Shown: positions 26,699-33,466 of the stretch, one piece after another | Layout of the letters: each line of letters begins with the position of its first letter | How positions within the stretch are numbered: position 1 is the stretch's first letter | Virus record (IMG/VR): IMGVR_UViG_3300007071_000003 | Coordinates: 1 to 42,404 of that record | DNA from: a virus | DNA: 42,404 nt | Direction: 5' to 3' (one strand) | Notes under the pieces: model-generated | Told to the model about the DNA's origin: nothing | Databases searched by the model: none | Seen by the model: only the letters and a program-made list of their open reading frames with translations | Translations under genes and position numbers: made by a program

Positions 26699-27142
26699 TT
26701 ATGAGGTACCAGACGCCAACCGCTCCAGCTCTCGCTCAACGATGATCGGGTTCCAACCGCCAATCATCTGAAGCGTTTCGTACATTGCCAACACCACGTC
26801 GGCGTTCCAACTTTCAATGACTTCGGCGGGGATGTTGGGCGGGTCGATGATACCCCGCCGAAGTTCTTCGATCATTAACCGAAATTGATCAATCGTCTTA
26901 TCATCACGTAAGGCAGCCTGGTGGGCCTCCATCCGTTGTTTGAGCGTGAGCGCGCGCAACTTAACGCCACGCTGCGTCCCGTCGTCTTTAGCCCATTGCG
27001 ACACAATGTGCGGCCATATAGCGCACCCATCAACCGTTAACGCCTCTTCGCGACTAATAACCTGCAACGCGGACGGTTGTAGCCCCGCCTGCTGCGACGC
27101 TTGTCGTGTGTCACGCTGCCGTCGTGATTGTCGTTGTGTCAT
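26699..27142 (-). CDS. Probable tail assembly chaperone (gpG-like)
   Basis: The protein has 147 residues and is encoded between the tail tube and tape measure genes, the usual place of the tail assembly chaperone that coats the tape measure before tube polymerisation. It has a basic Arg/Gln-rich N-terminus (TQRQSRRQRDTRQASQQAG) followed by a helical body (LRALTLKQRMEAHQAALRDD, then FRLMIEELRRGIIDPP) and a segment EVIESWNADVVLAMYETLQM, consistent with that family. No strong Shine-Dalgarno site is seen. Confidence comes from position more than from motifs. Confidence 0.55.
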   Translation of the reverse strand: MTQRQSRRQRDTRQASQQAGLQPSALQVISREEALTVDGCAIWPHIVSQWAKDDGTQRGVKLRALTLKQRMEAHQAALRDDKTIDQFRLMIEELRRGIIDPPNIPAEVIESWNADVVLAMYETLQMIGGWNPIIVERELERLASGTS

Positions 27143-27156
27143 ACCAAATCCTTGTC

Positions 27157-27201
27157 ACATCACGTCAACGTACACTACATCAACCTACATTACGTCAAGG
27201 T
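27157..27201. repeat. Three tandem 15-bp degenerate repeats
   Basis: Positions 27157-27171, 27172-27186 and 27187-27201 are successive 15-mers of the form ACANYACRTCAAC/GNT. The third runs over the stop codon of the tail tube gene. The spacing equals that of the repeats at 1-60 and 30399-30428. Function unknown. Confidence 0.6.
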
Positions 27202-27633
27202 CGAGGCCGTATAGGTGTGCCCATCGGCAGTAAACTCTACCTCATACGTGACCGTTTCACCGTCGTTCGAGACGCTTAAACTCGTAATAGTCACGCCGGT
27301 GAATACGTGAACGGCGGACGAGTTTGACCCGTCTACTTCACCTTCACGGAACTGCATCCACAACTTTTGTGACGTACTCTCAGCCGCCGTCATTAACATG
27401 TTAATAACTGGAGAAGCGGCCCGCGGCACCTCGATACTGAATGACCCCTCATAGGTCACATTTGAACTTGTGGTAAAAGCAGCATCGCCAACATACGGGC
27501 CGCGCTCTTGCGTCTCTTTCGAGACATCAAATGAAAACTCAGAGACATACGACAACCGATCCGCAGCACCTGGTTGCCCACTCGGTGCCGAAGTGCGTAC
27601 CCACAATGCACCTGCCTTTGCATCAAGTAGCAT
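27190..27633 (-). CDS. Major tail (tube) protein
   Basis: This 147-residue protein has the length and beta-sandwich pattern of siphovirus tube proteins: LSYVSEFSFDVSKETQERGP, then SSNVTYEGSFSIEV, and a C-terminal beta domain (GVTITSLSVSNDGETVTYEV). Hexameric rings of it would form the tail tube. It lies after the tail terminator and before the chaperone candidates, the conserved order. A strong GGAGGTG site precedes the ATG, as expected for an abundant product. Confidence 0.75.
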   Translation of the reverse strand: MLLDAKAGALWVRTSAPSGQPGAADRLSYVSEFSFDVSKETQERGPYVGDAAFTTSSNVTYEGSFSIEVPRAASPVINMLMTAAESTSQKLWMQFREGEVDGSNSSAVHVFTGVTITSLSVSNDGETVTYEVEFTADGHTYTASTLT

Positions 27634-27656
27634 CGTTCACCTCCACATCTCATTAA

Positions 27657-28115
27657 TTACAAAACAGAAACACTTACAAGTACTCGATAAAGCTGCACAG
27701 AGAGAAACGGAGCCGCGCCAAAAAGTGGTTGCGTGGCTAACCATTGATACCGAATACGATGAAACTGTGGCGTCACATCGACAACCTGACGACCGTTCAG
27801 CGCGGTGTACACCGCCGTACCGTACATCGCGATGTCGTCGGTTGTCAGAGCAACGATATTGACGGCAAGAACGGTTTGAATAACGACATCTGTCTGATAC
27901 CCGCGATCCGCAGCATCGGTTTGTAACCGGTACACAATATACGGCGGCGCAAGCCACGGCGACACTTCTACTGCCGGCGCTTGAACGGCGAACAACTTGC
28001 GGTTGCCCCCCTCCACGGGTGCTACGGGAGAGAGCGTCGCGTACACATCTTGATAAATCTGCTGTTCGATGAACGGTACCATGTCAATATCCCCAAGCCG
28101 TCGCGTCGTGTTCAC
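27657..28115 (-). CDS. Tail terminator/completion protein
   Basis: The protein has 152 residues from GTG 28115, whose GTGA overlaps the stop of the upstream gene, implying coupled translation. An internal ATG at 28082 (MVPFIEQQIYQDVYATLS) has a weak GGGG site and also gives a natural start. The order gp10-like, terminator, tail tube is conserved in siphoviruses, and the size fits gpU-like terminators that stop tube growth. The beta-rich middle (YIVYRLQTDAADRGYQTDVV) agrees with this. No diagnostic motif is present. Confidence 0.6.
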   Translation of the reverse strand: MNTTRRLGDIDMVPFIEQQIYQDVYATLSPVAPVEGGNRKLFAVQAPAVEVSPWLAPPYIVYRLQTDAADRGYQTDVVIQTVLAVNIVALTTDDIAMYGTAVYTALNGRQVVDVTPQFHRIRYQWLATQPLFGAAPFLSVQLYRVLVSVSVL

Positions 28116-28474
28116 AACGAGCGCAGCTCAAGTTGAACGGCCTCCCTTGCTTCACGCACAACATCAACTGTCATAGCCGCCGGCGTCAAATATGGCTTGA
28201 TATTGTATTCGACAATCGGCGCGTAGTACACAGTGTAGGAATACCCCAACCGTTGCGCCGTCGGATCACCAGCAATAACCTGGTAGTGGACGGCTCCGCC
28301 GTCGTTCAACGGGCCGACAAGACGAATGGTGCGCTGCAACGATGATGTGGCCACCGGTACACGATTCTTAGCTTCTTGCACAATCTGTGTACCAACCCGT
28401 TGAGCCGTCAATTCGGAACCGGATTGTATCTTAGCGGCAATTACCGATAGTCGCGATGTCCACCGAGCGCCCAT
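28112..28474 (-). CDS. HK97 gp10-like head-tail connector protein
   Basis: This 120-residue protein resembles the HK97-gp10 family: an N-terminal helix with AAKIQSGSELTAQRVGTQIV, then AKNRVPVATSSLQRTIRL, then a beta region with YSYTVYYAPIVEYNIKPYLTP. The ApVdTGxLxxSI-like core (VPVATSSLQRTI) is characteristic. It acts at the head-tail joint or tail top. GGAGG precedes the ATG. It overlaps the next gene by 4 nt. Confidence 0.75.
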   Translation of the reverse strand: MGARWTSRLSVIAAKIQSGSELTAQRVGTQIVQEAKNRVPVATSSLQRTIRLVGPLNDGGAVHYQVIAGDPTAQRLGYSYTVYYAPIVEYNIKPYLTPAAMTVDVVREAREAVQLELRSL

Positions 28475-28489
28475 AGAACCTCCTACCCG

Positions 28490-28861
28490 CTACGTCCCCG
28501 TTATACCAACAAGTTGAAAGAGTGGGTTTGGCTCACGAGCAAAAACCACCGTCCAGTTTCGCCCGTTGTACACAATCTGATCACCGTTCTGCACCGTGAC
28601 CGGATGCGCCAGATACACCCACACATCGACATTGAATGCCTCTTGTTCACGAAGAGCTTTTGGGTTGTTAATAGCCCGCCGTGGCGTCACAAACCCCTGC
28701 GCCGGCTGCTCTGTCCAAACCGGCACCGTTGTACCGTCGGGCCGCGTCGTGATACTGCGCCAACGCACGGTAAGCGACGTTGTTAGCCACGCCGAAACTT
28801 GTTGACGTAATGTATTAAGTTGCTGCGGTGTCAGAAATGACCACGGCGCGGGCAATGTCAT
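28490..28861 (-). CDS. Head closure/stopper-like protein
   Basis: This 123-residue protein lies directly upstream of the gp10-like gene. It has an N-terminal helix (LTPQQLNTLRQQVSAWLT) and a beta barrel-like rest (TEQPAQGFVTPRRAIN to HPVTVQNGDQIVYNGRNWTV, then FAREPN). This arrangement fits head-closure or stopper proteins that plug the portal after packaging. The family assignment is inferred from position and secondary-structure pattern. Confidence 0.6.
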   Translation of the reverse strand: MTLPAPWSFLTPQQLNTLRQQVSAWLTTSLTVRWRSITTRPDGTTVPVWTEQPAQGFVTPRRAINNPKALREQEAFNVDVWVYLAHPVTVQNGDQIVYNGRNWTVVFAREPNPLFQLVGITGT

Positions 28862-28894
28862 GCGTCACTCCTATACACGACTTCTACAACACGA

Positions 28895-29419
28895 CTACTC
28901 TTGATCTTCATCGACCTCTTCTGTCTCTTTCCGGCGCTGCTGTTCTTTGAGTACCGCCTGCACGCGCCACGCCTCGGTTTTATCATCCATAAGTGTATGT
29001 AATCGGTACAACTCGGCGTCGGTTAACTCGGCAATCTTGCGGGTAAATGTCGGCTTAGGTGCCTTAAGAAGCCCCGCCAACTCTGCATCGGGCCGCGCCG
29101 TTACCGCTTCACTTGCTAGCGGGCCGGTATAAACGGTGAGCAACCCCTCTTTGATCAGCGCCGCGTTCTTCTGCTCGAAATACGCCACTTCACGCGGCGA
29201 GTACAGCGCGATCACGTCGTGTACCGTGCTCCATGTAAACTTGCCAGTTTGCGGGTCGAGCGCTTCGGGATCGCTGCACAAGAGAAAATCCATCTCAATA
29301 AACGCATCCTCGCGGAACGGATCAAGGCGCTTGCCGGCAACAATACTCGGCACCGCCTTGCGGTACATCTTAACGATACGATCCTCAAGACCAAAAAACT
29401 GATGGTTTACCGATCGCAT
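28895..29419 (-). CDS. Protein of unknown function in the connector cluster
   Basis: This 174-residue protein starts at ATG 29419 with a strong GGAGGAGG site; the longer frame from 29437 starts inside that site. It is alpha-helical, with a Lys/Arg-rich region and an acidic tail (KETEEVDEDQE). Segments such as SPREVAYFEQKNAALIKEGL and KIAELTDAELYRLHTLMDDK suggest helical hairpins. No family is recognised. By position it may be a virion or assembly protein. Confidence 0.65.
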   Translation of the reverse strand: MRSVNHQFFGLEDRIVKMYRKAVPSIVAGKRLDPFREDAFIEMDFLLCSDPEALDPQTGKFTWSTVHDVIALYSPREVAYFEQKNAALIKEGLLTVYTGPLASEAVTARPDAELAGLLKAPKPTFTRKIAELTDAELYRLHTLMDDKTEAWRVQAVLKEQQRRKETEEVDEDQE

Positions 29420-29502
29420 TACCCCTCCTCCTTTCATTGACTAAGTTACACCATTACTACTTCTATTCATCGTTAGACGTGCAATTTACACAGCTATTTG
29501 CC

Positions 29503-29790
29503 CTAAAGTGCTCCCAAAACATCACGTAGCGCCTGTAACGCGTTCTCTTTTCGATACGAAACACTTACCATTTCTTTCACGGTAATACCGAATACCTTTG
29601 TTGCTTGCGTGACCTTGAACGCATATCCAGCTTCTTCATCATAACGGAGAGCTACAGTTGCGTGTTTGTCTGGATTTTCATACACCTGGTACCAACCTTC
29701 TTTCTGTTTTGCTACAGCACACAACGCGCGGGCGCTGGTTTCTGTCTTTCCCAACAACACGAGGAGCATCACAATATCGTTTTCTGTCAT
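29503..29790 (-). CDS. Small protein of unknown function
   Basis: This 95-residue protein starts at ATG 29790 with a GAGGTG site 7 nt upstream, a better start than the frame's 29805. It has an N-terminal helix (TENDIVMLLVLLGKTETSAR), a central beta hairpin with aromatic residues (WYQVYENPDKHATVALRYDE) and a C-terminal helix (YRKENALQALRDVLGAL). It sits between the connector gene and the 174-residue gene. No family is recognised. Confidence 0.6.
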   Translation of the reverse strand: MTENDIVMLLVLLGKTETSARALCAVAKQKEGWYQVYENPDKHATVALRYDEEAGYAFKVTQATKVFGITVKEMVSVSYRKENALQALRDVLGAL

Positions 29791-29813
29791 AACACACCAC
29801 CTCACATAACAAC

Positions 29814-30338
29814 TTAAATAACAAAAAGCACGGGTCGACCCAATCGCCGCGAGAAGAACGCCTTCAGCTCGTCAAGATACTGTTCTATCTGGCCGGAAAG
29901 CTGCTTTGTTACTGTATTGGCGTTGTACGAAAAGTCGGGCGTCTGCCAACTGATTAACGATGACATATCCGATGATATACGCGCACGCAAACATAGAATA
30001 GCGGCGGCGCATACGATGGGAAACTCATCACGAGGATCGATAATCGGCGGCGGCTCTGAGGAAAACTCAATCGTTGGGTTACGGATCGCGTCGTAGTCCT
30101 GCAATCCGGTGGGTTTGTCTAACAAGCCGAACGGCGTCATCATCTGCATGCCGCGATCCATTAACGGATCATAGATGAAATACCGCGTATCCCACAAGTG
30201 CGCAATCGACGTTACCGCCGTTACCAATGCCGTGCGCACAACCGCATCGCTGTATCGGTACGGTGTTTCACTATCACCTATCCGCACTCGCACGTATTTA
30301 GTGAGATAATCTAAATTGCACGGCGTTGTAATCAACAT
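29814..30338 (-). CDS. Head-tail connector/adaptor protein, first gene of the tail block
   Basis: This 174-residue protein begins with TPCNLDYLTKYVRVRIGDSE, then YSDAVVRTALVTAVTSIAHL, a pattern like head-tail adaptor proteins that dock under the portal. C-terminal helices follow (ISSDMSSLISWQTPDFSYNA, then LSGQIEQYLDELKAFFSRRL). It is first in the large minus-strand tail operon. A GGAT site precedes the ATG. The assignment rests on position and general pattern. Confidence 0.6.
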   Translation of the reverse strand: MLITTPCNLDYLTKYVRVRIGDSETPYRYSDAVVRTALVTAVTSIAHLWDTRYFIYDPLMDRGMQMMTPFGLLDKPTGLQDYDAIRNPTIEFSSEPPPIIDPRDEFPIVCAAAILCLRARISSDMSSLISWQTPDFSYNANTVTKQLSGQIEQYLDELKAFFSRRLGRPVLFVI

Positions 30339-30507
30339 AACATCCTCACGTGGTCACTAACATTACGTAGTTGCTCTACACCGTTTACTTGCCGATCCAC
30401 ACAGCCACATATAACACAGCCACACATACAGCACTACTTCACTTCCATACTAACAACTATATGCTGTAATCGCAGGTAAAAAACATACACAACGAAAGGG
30501 GGATAGT
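30339..30507. promoter_or_regulatory. Divergent intergenic region between tail operon and DHH gene
   Basis: This 169-bp spacer separates two divergent transcription units and must hold both start regions. It is poor in G on the plus strand. A TGCTGTAAT stretch at 30462-30470 looks like an extended minus-ten box for the plus-strand gene, but no good minus-thirty-five box is seen. No clear tail promoter was found. Confidence 0.4.
30399..30428. repeat. Two tandem 15-bp repeats
   Basis: ACACAGCCACATATA (30399-30413) is followed directly by ACACAGCCACACATA (30414-30428), 14 of 15 identical. They lie in the divergent spacer, so they may be protein-binding sites. Confidence 0.75.
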
Positions 30508-31458
30508 ATGTCGTACTTTGAACTTTCCAATATTATGCGCGGTGTGCCGGTATTCGTTACCACGCACATGAACCCCGACGGGGATGCTATCGGCTCGGCG
30601 GTGAGTATGTATCACCTGCTGAAGCACAAAGGCCACGATGCGCGTGGTGTTGTGTTGGAAACCGACCCTGAACCACACTACCGACCCCTTCTCTACGACA
30701 CGCCTATCTTCACGCCCGCTACCCTCAGTCTACCGCAAGACTATATTGGATTGCTGGTAGACGCACATCTACCGGAGCGGGCCGGCACGGTTGCGCAGGT
30801 ACTCAATGTGCATATCGCTATCGATCACCACCCACAGAAAGACACTCCTATTCCGAGTGTCTACATTGACGAGAATGCGCCGTCGTGTTCGTTTATAATC
30901 GCCCGCCTTGCACTTCACGAGTGCGTCCACCTCTCACACCCAGCCCCGTACTCCATCTTTACCCCTGCTTACTACGGGTTAGTAACGGATACACTCTCAT
31001 TCTCGCCTACCATCGAACGTACAAAACTTATCCGCGCATTCGATGCGGCTCGTGAGATGATCGACTATGTAGATTTACGTCGTATCCGTGAAGCACAGCC
31101 GACCCTCACCCTTGACGATCTTAACGACATCGGCTGGCTGTACCGGAATATCAATCACGAAGACAACGGTATCTACACGCTGTATATCGATGGGCTGCGC
31201 CCCACGTTCAAAAAGGCTCTTGAAGCAATGCGGAGTTTGAGCGATTACCGCTACGCCATCGTTGGCGTGTATGATGGTACAACCCTTCGTGTAAGCATCC
31301 GCAGCGCACCTGACGCGAAGGCTATTCATACCATCATGGATAAGTATGGAGGCGGTGGACATCCTCACGCTGCTGGCTGCTCCATCAAAACCGATATGCC
31401 ACGTACTCTGTTTAACGCTATCGTTCACGATGTGTATCGCCTTAGTATGAAGGAATAA
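30508..31458 (+). CDS. DHH/DHHA1 phosphoesterase, NrnA-like
   Basis: The 316-residue protein has all DHH-family metal motifs: THMNPDGDAIGS (H20, D24, D26), VDAHLPERAG (D85), IDHHP (DHH at 106-108) and GLVTDTLSFSP (D161). The DHHA1 signature GGGGHPHAAGCSI lies near the C-terminus. Proteins of this layout (NrnA) degrade nanoRNAs or short DNA oligonucleotides and dephosphorylate pAp; RecJ relatives act on DNA. In a phage it could recycle oligonucleotides from host nucleic acid or trim replication intermediates. AAAGGGGG precedes the ATG. It stands alone, with a terminator just downstream. Confidence 0.9.
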   Translation: MSYFELSNIMRGVPVFVTTHMNPDGDAIGSAVSMYHLLKHKGHDARGVVLETDPEPHYRPLLYDTPIFTPATLSLPQDYIGLLVDAHLPERAGTVAQVLNVHIAIDHHPQKDTPIPSVYIDENAPSCSFIIARLALHECVHLSHPAPYSIFTPAYYGLVTDTLSFSPTIERTKLIRAFDAAREMIDYVDLRRIREAQPTLTLDDLNDIGWLYRNINHEDNGIYTLYIDGLRPTFKKALEAMRSLSDYRYAIVGVYDGTTLRVSIRSAPDAKAIHTIMDKYGGGGHPHAAGCSIKTDMPRTLFNAIVHDVYRLSMKE

Positions 31459-31497
31459 TTACCGACAATAATCAACAAAATAATCAGTTTACACACA

Positions 31498-31533
31498 AGA
31501 GACGGGTTGGAAAATAATATTTAACCCGTCTCT
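31498..31533 (+). terminator. Rho-independent terminator after the DHH gene
   Basis: AGAGACGGGTT (31498-31508) pairs over 11 bp with AACCCGTCTCT (31523-31533), with an A/T-rich 14-nt loop, and is followed by GTTATTTG. It lies 40 nt after the DHH stop. Confidence 0.7.
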
Positions 31534-31688
31534 GTTATTTGTAGAAACTGTGAACACAGTATAAAAAACTAAACTCAAAAACGCTTTACACCCCGACAAG
31601 AAATGTACCAGTTTCGTAGATACGTTAACCGCTTCTTAACCTTTCCACATCGTGGAAGCTCTTTCCTAGTGAAAAATTTCACAAGCCA

Positions 31689-31725
31689 CCAGCGCGTTTG
31701 TTCAAAGTGGCGCGCTCTGGTTTTT
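31689..31725 (+). terminator. Imperfect hairpin followed by T-run
   Basis: CCAGCGCG (31689-31696) pairs with CGCGCTCTGG (31711-31720) with a two-base bulge, and TTTTT follows. No gene ends here, so it may close a small untranslated transcript or be a backup terminator. Confidence 0.4.
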
Positions 31726-31775
31726 GAGCGCAGGTGATTGAACGGCACTTTCTCAAAAACCCCCCCACACCCCCC

Positions 31776-31875
31776 CAGTTACTGTTACATATCACAGGTT
31801 TATATAGCTCTTTGAGTTATTATTTACCGTGACATGTTTTTTGTAACTGCTGTTATTTGTAACTGTTACAGTTAC
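31776..31875. repeat. GTAACTG repeats in both orientations
   Basis: CAGTTAC at 31776-31782, GTAACTG at 31843-31849, and an inverted pair GTAACTG/CAGTTAC at 31859-31875 with a 3-nt spacer. The set lies directly before the polypyrimidine tract. It resembles iterons or an operator cluster. Confidence 0.5.
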
Positions 31876-31885
31876 ACGTACATAT

Positions 31886-31992
31886 CATCTCTCCCCCGCT
31901 CTTATCTCTTCTCTCCCCCTAATCATCACCCCCCCCTACCCCCCCCTCTTCTTTCCCCCCTCTCTTCTCTTCTCTCTCCCCCTCTCTTCTAT
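31886..31992. repeat. ~105-bp polypyrimidine tract
   Basis: The plus strand is almost only C and T, with C-runs of 5-7 and CTCT stretches; a few purines interrupt (for example AATCATCA at 31921-31928). It ends next to a CCGCAT/ATGCGG hairpin (31994-32009). Such mirror-like tracts can form triplex or unwound DNA. Confidence 0.75.
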
Positions 31993-32042
31993 TCCGCATC
32001 ACAATGCGGCAAATTGCCTCTCACGTGGTTGCTTTGCGAGCA

Positions 32043-32056
32043 CTTAAACGTTTAAG
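32043..32056. repeat. 14-nt perfect palindrome CTTAAACGTTTAAG
   Basis: A self-complementary site with a dyad centre, of typical size for a dimeric repressor operator. It lies 15 nt before the first CGTTGTGACG element. Confidence 0.6.
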
Positions 32057-32070
32057 TAACGTGTTTTCCG

Positions 32071-32468
32071 CGTTGTGACGCTGTATATCGCGATATGCGC
32101 AATTTGTGATGTCTGCGTGTTGTGGCATTTCTTGTCGTTGTGGTGTGGTGAACACACGATTTCACCTCAAAAACACGTCGTTTACCCGTTGACGATGTGC
32201 TGAGGGGTGGGTGCTGAGTTGGTACGCACATGCACACACATGCACACGCGCGATGAGCTATGCACTTGCGAATGCCTCTGTGGCTTCACAGGAAGGCTCA
32301 GGACGCGCGATAAATGGTCGAGGGGTATCATGATAGCGACCCCCTCCATCATCGTGCCTCTAAAGCCTTCCTGTCGTTTCAGGTCTCCGACAAAATCGCG
32401 ATTTACCACGTCACAACGCCATAAAACACTGATCAAAAAATTGACACTTGTTTTACCGCGTCATAACG
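32071..32468. repeat. CGTTGTGACG-type dispersed repeats
   Basis: CGTTGTGACG at 32071-32080 has its exact reverse complement at 32409-32418 (CGTCACAACG), and a one-mismatch copy CGTCATAACG at 32459-32468. The last two share flanking TTTACC and A/T-rich spacers. They bracket the stem-loop at 32288-32374. Confidence 0.5.
32288..32374. other. Two-level stem-loop, possible structured RNA or cruciform
   Basis: ACAGGAAGGCT (32288-32298) pairs perfectly over 11 bp with AGCCTTCCTGT (32364-32374). Inside, GAGGGG (32320-32325) pairs with CCCCTC (32341-32346), around a short loop containing ATCATGAT. No gene spans it. It could be a small RNA, an origin structure or a packaging signal. Confidence 0.5.
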
Positions 32469-32762
32469 CGCTAAATCAGCGATTGTGATTTCCTTCACAC
32501 AATGGTTGAAAAAAATCTGCTTTTTTCGAGCAATCGTTGCGCAGAAGGCTTGTCTGGTAGTGCGCGTGTGGCGTACTGTGAGTGACCGTCTGACGTTGTT
32601 CATGTGATTTTCATCGTGTAGACTGCGACATGAACAACCTGGGCGCGCCTTGACATTTGCGTGGTGCGTGCATGGTGGCAACTCTCAACCTTGCGTGAGA
32701 ACGGGCCGCCGTGGTTGTTACCAGTGACAAGTGTAAAGAGTTTTTGATTCGGTATACTTTCC

Positions 32763-32791
32763 TTGTCAAAGATTACCTGATTTGTGATAAT
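32763..32791 (+). promoter_or_regulatory. Sigma70-type promoter for the gene at 32852
   Basis: TTGTCA (32763-32768) and GATAAT (32786-32791) are exactly 17 bp apart. Transcription would start near 32798, about 54 nt before the ATG at 32852. Confidence 0.7.
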
Positions 32792-32851
32792 ATGACACTG
32801 TTTTCTATCAGTATATTCTGCGGTTTAGTAGAGAATGTAGGGGGCCAGGTT

Positions 32852-33394
32852 ATGAATGAACTTGCAAGTGTAAATGGTAAAAGTGAAACTTTTGGGTATG
32901 GATTACTATCACTTTTCCTATACAGCCGAAACGTATTACACGACGCCAGGTTACGGTTGCATCCGTTATGGGTAGAAACACAGACGATTTTTATACCGGA
33001 GTATGGATCGTTGCGGGTGATGTGTTGTGTTGATGGTGGGCCGGCGGTGCCGGAGACGTTCGAGCAAGACGGGAGAGATTTGGTGTTTCGGCACACGTGG
33101 TGTACGGTAGAAGAGGCCCGCGCGCAACCGTTGGAAATAGAAATAGACCCCGTACATCGGATCGGAGTGCAATTATTGGATCGTGATGTACTAGGAGAAC
33201 GGGCCGAGGAGTTAATACAACAAGGGTTGTTGTCAAGCTATTTTCACGAGCGAACGGCGTATCCTACGGCGCAGTACAACTTGCCGCTCTACCACATTAC
33301 GGTGTGGGGGATGACGTTGTACGCACTTTCGTTGTACGGTATTAATATGCGGTATCGGGCGTATTTGCGGCAGTTACACCGAGAGCGTAATTAA
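32852..33394 (+). CDS. Protein of unknown function
   Basis: The 180-residue product starts at ATG 32852, preceded by AGGGGG and by the promoter at 32763-32791; the longer frame from 32711 would start upstream of the promoter. The sequence is mixed alpha/beta with a Tyr/Leu-rich C-terminal part (PTAQYNLPLYHITVWGMTLY) and an Arg-rich end. A single hydrophobic stretch near the C-terminus (VWGMTLYALSLYGIN) is too polar for a sure membrane anchor. No family is recognised. It is monocistronic, between a promoter and a terminator, suggesting an early or host-takeover gene. Confidence 0.65.
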   Translation: MNELASVNGKSETFGYGLLSLFLYSRNVLHDARLRLHPLWVETQTIFIPEYGSLRVMCCVDGGPAVPETFEQDGRDLVFRHTWCTVEEARAQPLEIEIDPVHRIGVQLLDRDVLGERAEELIQQGLLSSYFHERTAYPTAQYNLPLYHITVWGMTLYALSLYGINMRYRAYLRQLHRERN

Positions 33395-33418
33395 GAATGT
33401 GGCTGAAGACAAAAAGAG

Positions 33419-33446
33419 AGCCGCCGGCAAACCAACGCCGGCGGCT
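33419..33446. terminator. Bidirectional terminator between convergent genes
   Basis: AGCCGCCGGC (33419-33428) pairs with GCCGGCGGCT (33437-33446) over 10 bp with an 8-nt loop. On the minus strand CTCTTTTT follows at once, ideal for the SWIM gene. On the plus strand a T-run comes later (TTGATTGTTTTT). Confidence 0.82.
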
Positions 33447-33466
33447 GATAGTTGATTGTTTTTGAT

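Larger units (their letters stand above)
31459..32762. other. 1.3-kb region without convincing genes, repeats and hairpins
   Basis: No open frame here has both a ribosome site and plausible composition. The region holds, in order, a terminator, several hairpins (31643-31657; 31669-31682; 31689-31720 followed by TTTTT), a C-run pair (31760-31776), GTAACTG repeats, a polypyrimidine tract, a 14-nt palindrome, CGTTGTGACG-type repeats and a long two-level stem-loop. Density of such elements suggests a replication origin, packaging site or control region. Confidence 0.6.

Noticed and set aside
26636-26710. Lambda-type minus-one frameshift joining the chaperone genes
   Set aside because: The downstream frame is in phase with the upstream gene, and the minus-one and plus-one frames both hit stops before the G-run.
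31611-31740. tRNA-like fold among the hairpins
   Set aside because: No cloverleaf with a T-loop or acceptor stem could be drawn; the hairpins are independent.
31834-32055. 73-codon frame over the polypyrimidine tract
   Set aside because: The product is a Pro/Leu/Ser run produced by the CT-rich DNA itself.
32207-32488. 93-codon frame in the gene-free region
   Set aside because: It has no ribosome site, a Thr/His/Cys-heavy composition, and crosses the stem-loop at 32288-32374.
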